From Neodiprion pinetum (taxonomy: Eukaryota; Arthropoda; Insecta; Hymenoptera; Diprionidae): a stretch of DNA of 64,000 nt. How positions within the stretch are numbered: position 1 is the first letter of the stretch; every line of letters begins with the position of its first letter. The stretch covers positions 9,533,193 to 9,597,192 of the forward strand of contig NC_060235.2 of the NCBI RefSeq assembly GCF_021155775.2. Reading direction: 5' to 3'. Position numbers and translations under genes: made by a program. Positions 54,934-64,000 of the stretch are shown here, piece after piece. The notes under the pieces are model-generated. The model made no database searches, had not been told where the DNA came from, and was given only the letters and a program-made list of their open reading frames with translations.

Positions 54934-57900
54934 GTTAGTAGTCAATTTTTTCGCTCACCTTATACTAATCCGCTGCACACTTTCAAACGGGTTGATTAAA
55001 TACTGCAATACGCGAGCAAGGATACTAAACTACAGAGTTAAATATCCTTGATACGCGAGAACCTCAAGTCCGTAAATAGGCTTCCATGTATGAGAATTAA
55101 GACATGTAGTACCAAAATAGGTTATAGTAGCGTATCCAAGATCATGATAGGTATAGATATCGAGCTGGTAGGTTTCTCGAGGTTCTGAGTAGGACTGAAG
55201 GCCAAAATGGGTTTAATGAGGCCTTACTTGGTAACTGCAGATCTTTCTTAGGGTCAAAATTTCGACTCGGGTGGTCGTTCCAAGTTTGGAAATACCTTAC
55301 AAGAAGAGTACCAGACCTCCAAATCAAAAATTTTGCTGCAACTTCTATGGGTGATTCTTCGACTCAAAATATGGAACTATTGACGTGTAGTTTCATCTCA
55401 AAGGCCTCTCTTCACTCTTGTGAGTAAAATTACATACCAAATGAAACCTGTTTTATATTGTTGCCTTAAATATCAATTTTTGTTGTTCTTCATTCGAGTT
55501 TTGATAACAGTATGTTACAGATTCAAGTGTAAGCAGATATATTATTATATTTCAGAGCTATAGTGATGTATAAACTGCGAATTTTAGACAATCTGATCTA
55601 TTGAAAATATATTCGTCACATGATATACAAATTTACGACAAAATTCGGCGTTATAAAGACTCTTCAAACCCACATTCTGAATAAAATCCTCGAATGCCGC
55701 AGTTAATCGTGAAAGTGGAAAAAAAATATGATACTTCTTTCGTACAAGCCGTAGGCTTTCCCTCACGGTAAAGAGATTTGTGAGTCAGCTTACACGGGCG
55801 CTTCAATTTTTTTATCAAGATATGCTTCTTTAGGCTCGCTTGGTTACTTCGTTCGCCTGAGGAGTGACTCGAGAAAAACGTAAGTACGCGTGGGCGAAGC
55901 GCGAGGGGCTGCACGGATACATGCACGTGTATTATTACAAATTCCACACACGAGTGCAAAGCATATCTTCGGTCGGGCGCCCCCCGGCCCCCTCATTTTT
56001 TTCTCGCGTACTTGACGCGAGACTCTACTGAGTCTGTTGCTACAGTTTTGTCGCGAGAAACTCTACTTTATTTTTTGGGTCTCTTAAATCCCAGTTGATT
56101 TAACTCACTTTTCAAGGAATTGAATTGGTACCCCCCCCCCCCCCCCTCCCCCGTATTTCTGGTGGAGACAATTCGAACATCTGTTGCATTAAGATTTGTC
56201 CGCGTCATGGAATAAAGAACTTTGGTTGGTAAAACTAGTAGAACACCGCTTACGTTAAGATTTGTCCACGTTTCGTAAAAGAAGTTTGGATATTACAACT
56301 GTTCGAACACCCATCACATTAGTACGTGCTCACGTTTTGGAATGAAAAATATTGACTGTGAAATTAATTTTCTAATTAAACTTGGATTTGTCTGCGAGCC
56401 GAATTGTGTGTCGATTTGAAAGGTGCCAGAAACACGTTTTTCGACAACAAATCACTTTTCTTCGTGCATAACCAAAATTAATCTTAGTTTTGCATTTTTC
56501 ATGTGAAAGCTGAGATTTTTTCATTAATTAACTTAAATTTTCAACAAATAAAGGATACTTGTTTAAAGCAAATGGACTTCAGAAAAATCTAATTTGTTGG
56601 TTTAAGAATTTCTTTCCCTCCGCGTACCCTTATTCACCTATTTCGGTTCTTAATGACGTTAATAGTTACATTGTTTTGTAATTAACATTCCTAGATATTG
56701 GCCTTTACCTTCAAATTTCTGAAATTGTTCTGCGGTGTCAAGTGTAGTCACCACGAATACAAAACTATAGAAAATGTGAAATAATGATAATTCCGCATTT
56801 CGTGGTGGCATGCATGTGTATGTGGGAAAAAAAGAACTAATAGAAATAGTGTACTGGCTGTAGTGATCTGGGCGTCCCAGACCTTTAACAATAGGTTATG
56901 AACACATTACAGAAAATTGTACTGGAAGTTTTTATCGTGAGAAAATCCATCGTACCACGGATAAAAAATAAAATTAATTTTCGTAATGCCAGCGTAACGA
57001 AATATTGAATATTAATCGCAAAATCGCAAATTCCGAATTAGTTTGTGGACAGTGAAGTTGTAGAAAAATTTTCAAAAAGTAAACTTTGCTTTATTGAAAG
57101 CTTGATATATTCAATATTCAATATCGTTGGAACATGTTTTATTTCAATTCTGCCCTAACGTCACATGTGTAATAGATATTTTTTTCGTTAGCACAATCCC
57201 ATCACAGAACATTATTGAATTCAGGTATATTGAGCCACACATTCCATACACGAGTCGGGTGAAGTGCCGTATTTGATAAATTTACCACAAGCAGCGTGGC
57301 TTCCAACAGTCACAAGCTGGCTGCTTATATCATACCGCATCCAATTAGTATAGAGATGAGTGAAACTAATGCTTTGAGCAAAACATGTACTCCTAAATAA
57401 AACGATCTGTTTATAAATCGGCGCAACTTTGCCTGGAATATCCTTTCATTGGATCAATAGGACGAAGCTTATTAGTTTTCAGTTCCAAATAACCAAAAGA
57501 ACTCTCGGAGTATGTATTATACCGGTATACATACTTATGTCGCACATGAAGAGTTTGCCTCAGTCCAATTGCCCTCCTGATTATCCTCCGCGACTAACTA
57601 TCTATTAAATCTGGAGTTGGCAATAAAGAACCGTATAGAACCAGTCGTGGCGTTCACTGGCTTACAGCTGCGTATCTTGGCACTAATGGCAGATGCTGTG
57701 CTCATCTGGATAATGATATTGCCGTGATGTGCTTTCAATCCTAAAGTTATGCTAATTGTTACTATTCTCAACAGGGTGGAAAATTGTTAAGGACCTCTAC
57801 AAAACTGCACTCAACACGCTGAGACTGCTGACGTCTTTAAATAAACCATTACCACTCAGATTAACTGCTACATTGTTTGAAGATTGTGCATACATTCATG

Positions 57901-59133
57901 TAATCAGCATTAATGCAATTTTTCTATTTTATAACTTGCAAAAACTGCTTGAAATACAACGTAGGTAACCCAGTTACGTATAACATTTTTCACGGAGATC
58001 ATTAAACCGAGGTACCTCGGTTCGCTCGACCTAGTACAACGACATAAAAGAAGAAAAATGTACGCCTTCATGGTTATTTTCACAGATGAAACTTTAAATT
58101 CACCGAAACCAGTTTGCAAAAATTCTCAAAGCACGGAACACGCTCTCGTTGTAAATTTATACGCTTAATGTTGTTCGAGGATTTCAAAATGATGTAACTG
58201 ATCGTGAAATTTATTTGAATTGACAAGCATCCCAACCAACTTTATGGAGCAGGTCTCGCTACCCGGCAGGCAGGAGTCTGAACAAGTGATTTAATTTAGT
58301 AGTTGCCAGTAAGAACTCTTCGAGAGTAGAATGATAAAACTTGGATAAGAATTCTGTAAAGTTAGGGAGATACCAGAAAGTGTTAGATGTAACAACCTAC
58401 GGTTCTCCCTGGAGTACAGTTTATACGCGAAAGTTCTCCGAAAAGTCATTGAAATGAATCCAATGCCATCCATCATGTCCTTCGAGTACCGAATAGCTGC
58501 CTTCTGTTATAACAAATCAGAAATTTTTCATCTTTCAATATTACAATTCTACTTAAGATCCCTCGAAGATTAATTGTGTAATAATAATATAACAGCCCGT
58601 TGTGGCTCCATTTTCGAATGTTTTTTGCGGCAAAACGTAGCCATAGCACATTGTGACATAGCCATATGCACACGTGAAAGTGTTTGCAGAGCTTATCGAG
58701 GCTTTGAAAAATGTCAGACATAATTTTGCTCTATCTGTAAGAGTTCAGCCAGCGTTCACATAAGTAACTATGTGATCCCATTTTGACTAGGCATAGAAAT
58801 ACCGTTATATGTCCAAAACTATTCATCTGATTGTAATAAAATATAGCTTAAATCAGTATAGATAATTGTAGCTTTCCACAGCAAAAAAAAAGAATCAAAA
58901 TCTGTTCGGTAGTTCTGGGGTTATGATCGAATATTCGGGCCGACAGACAGAAAGACGTTGGGTTTTAGAGATCTAGAGATTTCACAAAGTTTGCTCGAAT
59001 AATAACAAAGTTACTCAACTAATCCATATATTTATTTGATTCTCTGAATACTATTCCTTAAAATCCGACAGGTTCCTTTCGAACAGCCGGTGCTAAGCTC
59101 ACATTGAGCTTCCACAGTGAGATATTAACGACA
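54934..59133. other. Intergenic-type sequence, no gene seen
   Basis: Holds a C16 homopolymer at 56131-56146, a less AT-rich stretch at about 55830-56045 with TCGCG words, a 16-bp perfect palindrome ACCGAGGTACCTCGGT at about 58007, and a repeat unit at 58737-58990 ending in a GACAGACAGAAAGACG string. Open frames are short and unrecognised. Confidence 0.4.
56131..56152. repeat. Poly-C tract
   Basis: Sixteen C residues, one T, then five more C residues. The length may be unreliable in the assembly. Confidence 0.9.
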
Positions 59134-59327
59134 TCAATATTTTGGCCTGTATTTTCTTACCCGGAGGTTTTTGTGGTCGCTGATTACGAATCTGAAGTCA
59201 GAATTTGGATATATCACCACATTGGATCCGCGATATTGGATGTAAAAATGATCAAATTCTGACTTAGGATTCGTGATCAGTGGCCCCAAAAACCCCTGAG
59301 TAACAATATTCAGGCCAAAATATTGAG
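59134..59327. repeat. Foldback element with about 80-bp arms
   Basis: CAATATTTTGGCCTG at the left pairs with CAGGCCAAAATATTG at the right. Inside, GATTACGAATCTGAAGTCAG pairs with CTGACTTAGGATTCGTGATC. The inner motif, CAGTGGCCCCAAAAACCCCT, resembles blocks at about 34590 and 35845. No coding frame. Confidence 0.8.
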
Positions 59328-60542
59328 TGGAAAAATGTGCGACCGAAATGGCTACTTGGTTCTAAAAAATTTTGAGGTGGCATGTTGAGCATTCCATTGG
59401 GACTGAAAGGGTTAAAAAAAATCTAAAATTTCGTTTTGTTATTCCGCTCATTACAAGGTCGATTGTAAGATCATGATAACCCAATGACCAGATTTCTCTT
59501 CCATATTTTAATCCTAGTCACTTACACCTCCGGAAACTTGTACGGTACTTGTACGGGATCTCGCAGACCCCAGCAAACTTTGAAAAGTTATCACACTAAT
59601 TCTGATCAAAATTTCGACATGAAAAAGTTCTGGGACGTGCTTCAACATTTTAAAACTGGGGTACAATTGTATATTTAAGACAAAATTCAATACGAGCCTT
59701 GTAATAAAATTTCAAAGCAAGTTACTCAGAAAAATGAGTTGTTTCACTGAAATATTCAACCTTTATTTAAAAACGGTGTAACTGTGAAAATGTATTAATA
59801 TTTATTGTTCAAAAATTGTTCTATGAAAATATAAACAATAAATTATTCAAATTTTTTGGTGCCCTACTATATACCTAACGTGATCATTGTGTTTTATATC
59901 TTAGCGATACTTCGCTATAAAATATTCATAAAGAAATGCAGGAGATTTTCAGTGTCAAAATATAGATACTACAGAGTATAGACTCAGCCGCTATCCCCAT
60001 TTGAGGCCATGCAACAATGCTATCCATACCAATCGAATCATCTCATTCTAATTTTTGTTTATTCGAGAAAAAAATGAATGCGATCCGTTCTTTCAAAACT
60101 GATTTTTTTCATCGAAAAATTTAAAAAAGCAATTAATGTCTGGCTAATGATTAACAAAAAATATTTGTTATTTAAATCCATCTTATTAGCGGCCGTAACG
60201 TGAGTTGGTATTATACGATACTATTTTTCATTTTTCATTAAAAAATAATTTAAAAATTACGATAGCGGTTATTAGACACTGTTCTGAACAAACGGTGCAA
60301 GTTTACGAGAGAACGAGCTGGCTCCGGGTTATCCATATTCTTAATTGGTTTTCCAATACCAGCTATGATATTGCGTCGACATCAATTTTCTGCGAACTTT
60401 CAAATTCCTACGAACAATCGAATAACGCTTTTTTCAGCTTTATTGTTTCGTCTGCAAAATATATTGGTTGGGGGAAGAATGAAAAACTGAAGAAGTATAT
60501 TGTCGACGCTGATTGTACGCGACACAAGCGTGATAACGTCAC
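59328..60542. other. AT-rich sequence, no gene seen
   Basis: Contains two short open frames (59484-59678, 60205-60603 plus) without recognisable motifs. The second runs into the 60543 palindrome. Confidence 0.4.
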
Positions 60543-60640
60543 CCAGGCACCTACAGACAGGCAACCGGTATTACAATTTGCCATCTCAGGAACGAAATTG
60601 TAACGCTCGGTTGCCTATCTGCAGGCGCAAGGTGCCTGGT
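60543..60640. repeat. Small near-palindrome
   Basis: CCAGGCACCT..ACAGACAGGCAACCG followed by ATTACAATTT pairs with AAATTGTAACG, CGGTTGCCTATCTGC and AGGTGCCTGG. Arms are about 36-46 bp around a 15-bp centre. It is probably a MITE remnant. Confidence 0.7.
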
Positions 60641-63302
60641 TTCCACTTCTGGCCCCGATATGTGTACAGTGTGCATACTACTCCTAGTGTACTCGTATAC
60701 CGTGAAAACGTGACACATTTGCGGTGCAATAGATACAAAAGAAAAGAATTGGATTAGGAAATTTATTGGCAAAAAAAAACTATTCATTCTGAATTCAAAT
60801 ATTATAAGCGATATAGTTTTTTCTGTAAAGAGAAAAAAAGCTATTACAACGTCGTCTTCATAAAATCATCGTATGATCGTAAACTCAAATAATTTGTTTT
60901 TAATACTTTTGTTTCATACTTCCTCCATCAATTACGTGTTGAAAGTCAATTTGTTTGAAATTAACATTTCCATTTGGTTTCAACCAAAGTGCTAGACAAA
61001 AGTAATTTTTTCACGTCCATTTCGTATATTACACAACTCTGCGCGTGCAAACTTAACTCTTCGTTACTCTCTAATTGGCACACTCATGAATTTCGTAATA
61101 CGAAATGCAGTGGAATTGATAACATTTCTAGAAAATTTAGTACTAATCACGTTTAACGAATAACCTATCGAATCATAGTTTGTTTACTGTGACCATACAG
61201 CTGCGAAATTTTCGTACATTCAATTTCAGAAAAATTACAATGTTTTCTAATTGTGCGAACAAGGTATTTTTTAATCAATGAAACTTTTTAACTTTTTAAA
61301 CCTTTTTATATTCCATCTGCAACGTCTCGAAAAATCAACGATGATTTTAAGCAGTTCTCTTCTCCACTGCCTGCAATACAAGTGGAACGCAATTTTTCTA
61401 AGGCTGACATTTTTTACTACTAAATTACATAACCCCTCGAGATGAATATTTTTAGATATGTTTTCATTTCACACGACACTGGGAAACTTTGTACTGCTAA
61501 CGGTTGAATGATATAACATCAACATTTAAATTTGGTTTCCGATTTCGATTTTTTTTGTAATAGTATAACGTCATGACATTTAACACACAATTCAATGAAC
61601 ATTTTTTTTATCTCCCGTGAATAAGATCTGATTTCTTGCAATTAGACATTTACGGCAACTGTTATTATACTCCAGCTATCGACATTTAATAGTTATGGAA
61701 TTTTATGAACAACACTGAAATGTTTATGAATTCATCGTCTTATTTTTACCATTTCTGCCTTGCTATGCGTGGACGGAAATTTTGCTGGCGTCACTTACCT
61801 GAAACATGAAAAATATTGAAAATTACCACAACGGCATTAGAGAAGTAGAAATTAAATTGATTTCTCAAATGGGAGTCAAGTTCTTTATTCTATAGCCATA
61901 GCGTATTACAAACAGTGACAGGCAGAAAAAATCTACTAGGTTGAGTAAACCATTCACAGAACTTCTTGCTATTTCCTTCATTTGCGATAATAAATTTCGA
62001 GGACACGCACGTAGACACAAATCTGATGTTCGGTTCATTCGAGTAAAAAAATTCTCTTTTACAATCAAATAATAAGTTTATCAATTTTACGCAATGTCTT
62101 CGACTAAAGAGAATGATTAAATACTAGAAGCAAAAATTGTTTCACAATAATTGAATAAAAATTTAGTAAGAAGTATACGAGCACGCGATGATTTGATTCA
62201 AGTGAATTATTCTTTCAATGAAACATGTAATCCATTTGCCGACGTTATGAGAAGAACATTCATAATGTGTTGATTGGAAATAATACGTTCCAGATCCTAC
62301 AAATTGGTATCAGGTAATACATACGTGATACATACGTTTCTGAAAAACGGCTGTGTATTCATACGGATGACATTAATTGAAGATACAACGATTTCTCGTC
62401 CGATTTATCGTTATTTGGGATGCAATATTATACTATATACGAACAGATGCCGATGCGCGTGAGATTTAGAGGGAAATGTAAGCGTCAGCGAACATTGTGA
62501 ACGGTGAACCGTGAATCGAGAAATGACTTTTATTGGCAAGTCCGGTGAACCGAGAAGAATACATATATGTATCCGATCTGAATACGTACAGAAATATTTT
62601 ACGCCCGCGAATTAGGCACATAAATGCAATGGATGGTCGTATCAGATGAATTCGCTTCGCCATGCAAAGTAGCGGACCGTCCTGCCAGGGATAACGGCGA
62701 AAAGTTTGAAAATCAATCAAGTTACAATATTTCTGTTTTCCCGTGACAGATACGTACCTATGTGCAAGAATAATGCAACTGTATAAACATGCCGAATACG
62801 TAGATTTAGCTAATAAGCCAAGTTCGACATCTGTTTTACACTAACCAACATCTATATAACCTGCCTGTAGGTGGCGTATTTTTTTGATTAAGTAAAATGT
62901 TGGAAAAAATCGCATTTTTGTGTGCAAGATATAGCAAAGTCGTAAGGCATCAATTTTGCAGAAAAGAAACGGCCAAGGTCAAAAGTATCTTCGGCATTTG
63001 AATTCTGAGCGAATTTTGATACGTTATTGAAATACATAGATGGATAGGTGGATAGATGGATAGATAGACAGATGGATGGATGAACTCGTTTATTTGGCTG
63101 TAAAGCTGAGACTTCTAGCGGCCATCGTGAAAACAAAGGGATGGATGAGTATAAAAACGCGCCTTTGCTAAATTATTATCGTCATTATTAGTTGATGCTG
63201 CGCAAGTCAATATTATACGTGAAAAATATAATAATGGATTAAAAAATTACAGAAAATAAAATTAAGAATTAAGAATAGTAATAATATGAAATAAAATGAA
63301 AC
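60641..63302. other. AT-rich sequence, no gene seen
   Basis: AT-rich throughout. A GATA/GATG tetranucleotide tract lies at 63036-63082. Short open frames are unrecognised. Confidence 0.4.
63036..63082. repeat. GATA/GGAT tetranucleotide microsatellite
   Basis: About twelve imperfect 4-bp units, such as GATGGATAGGTGGATAGATG, in direct array. Confidence 0.9.
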
Positions 63303-63382
63303 CAGAGGCATCTGGATATTTCGGTATCGGTATTAACAGCCAGTTTCCATACCGATACGCACCGAAATACCCCGCATCCCTG
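63303..63382. repeat. 80-bp palindromic element with hAT-like CAG termini
   Basis: CAGAGGCATCTGGATATTTC at the left pairs with GTACCCCGCATCCCTG-type sequence at the right, which read in reverse starts CAGGGATGCGGGGTATTTCG. Both arms continue into GGTATCGGTA. This could be a minimal hAT-type MITE; the flanking octamers do not match well. Confidence 0.5.
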
Positions 63383-64000
63383 ATGCGCACGTTTTGATCG
63401 AAAATCAATGAATCTCCCAAGATATATATCAGCGTGTACTTTATACTTAGCTAGAAACTTTATACTTAGTACGAAATAAAAGTTTTTAGCAAGCATCGAT
63501 CGTGTTGTCCATAGATACGTACGAAGTAATTGCACCGACAATGTCAATAGTTGTTTTTTAACAGCAGCTACTGTTGGGGTTTCACTAGCAATGTGCAGAG
63601 GTGACATTTCGTGCTCTTGACCCAGATGCGAAAAACCGTTGCCACGGCGCTATTTATACTTTCGTCGATTCGGTAAGAATCGATTCCTCGACACCAACTA
63701 CAGTAGTAAAATAAAAGCTGTACTCAACGTCCGAAACGAAATAAATGCTTTCAGAATCACTACGAGACATCTGAAATAGGATTATAGGCCGTTACAACTT
63801 TTTTCTGGAAAAGCAATGCTGGCCGTGAAATATATCGTGGGTAGGTATTATGGTACCTATATTAGGCGTGACATATCGTTAAGAACCAGCCATACATTCG
63901 ATCATATTCGGCCATCAACGAACCGATCCTCTCATTCACATTCAGCCGTAATATGGATTGAGTTTGACAGTCAATAAGCAAACGGACATGGGCTATACCG
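63383..64000. other. End of window, no supported gene
   Basis: Apart from the TATA-like site and the unrecognised 63269-63607 minus-strand frame, nothing stands out. Confidence 0.35.
63650..63658 (-). promoter_or_regulatory. Candidate TATA box on the minus strand
   Basis: TATAAATAG lies 43 bp before the first ATG of a 112-codon minus-strand frame (63607-63269). The frame runs into the 63303 palindrome and shows no known motif, so this may be chance. Confidence 0.2.

Noticed and set aside
57910..58075. Signal-peptide-like start MKAYIFLLLC on the minus strand as Cow exon 1
   Set aside because: No good donor in phase 0 follows and the frame is short. A hydrophobic start is common by chance in AT-rich sequence.
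61788..61810. TTTCAGGTAAGT on the minus strand as a splice junction
   Set aside because: Acceptor and donor consensus overlap directly, leaving no exon.

Overview
This is a piece of an AT-rich animal nuclear genome, almost certainly from an insect. It has long introns with GT-AG junctions, no long open frames, and decayed arthropod-type transposons of several classes. The LINE remnants resemble families I know best from Hymenoptera, but the order is not proven by the sequence.

The one clear host gene lies on the minus strand from 29504 down to 2997. I reconstructed ten exons whose splice phases join without a break into 474 residues ending at a TAG stop. In order the protein has a Trp-containing lead-in, a small cysteine-rich testican N-terminal module, an acidic tract, a Kazal/follistatin domain, a basic linker, a SPARC-type extracellular calcium-binding domain with two canonical EF-hand loops, a thyroglobulin type-1 domain with its CWCV motif, and a short acidic tail. 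This is the architecture of testican (SPOCK), called Carrier of wingless (Cow) in Drosophila. The start codon and signal peptide are not found. They should lie upstream (above 29504), inside the window or beyond it.

The introns of this gene are crowded with mobile DNA. From low to high coordinate they hold a piggyBac-like nonautonomous element (5359-5976), several foldback/MITE palindromes, a zinc-finger TE fragment (about 11844-12055), a hammerhead-like RNA motif (13467-13520), a LINE fragment on the minus strand (14951-15215) beside a LINE copy on the plus strand (about 15300-17690), a pogo/Tigger remnant with an adjacent palindrome (18522-19015), a decayed BEL/Pao LTR retrotransposon on the minus strand (23321-28354), and a mariner-type MITE (29042-29278).

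From 29505 to 64000 there is no second convincing host gene. This half holds a transposase fragment (about 34020-34495), a possible pogo-like 5' end (about 39410-39723), a foldback element (40755-41075), a second copy of a repeat also seen in the Cow intron (50475-50904 versus 13765-14158), a nearly full-length but broken ZMYM/TTF-type hAT transposon with terminal inverted repeats (51988-54933), and small palindromes near 59134, 60543 and 63303. The remainder is AT-rich intergenic or intronic sequence with microsatellites and a few locally GC-richer stretches. I see no rRNA, tRNA, CRISPR array or prokaryotic-type gene cluster.
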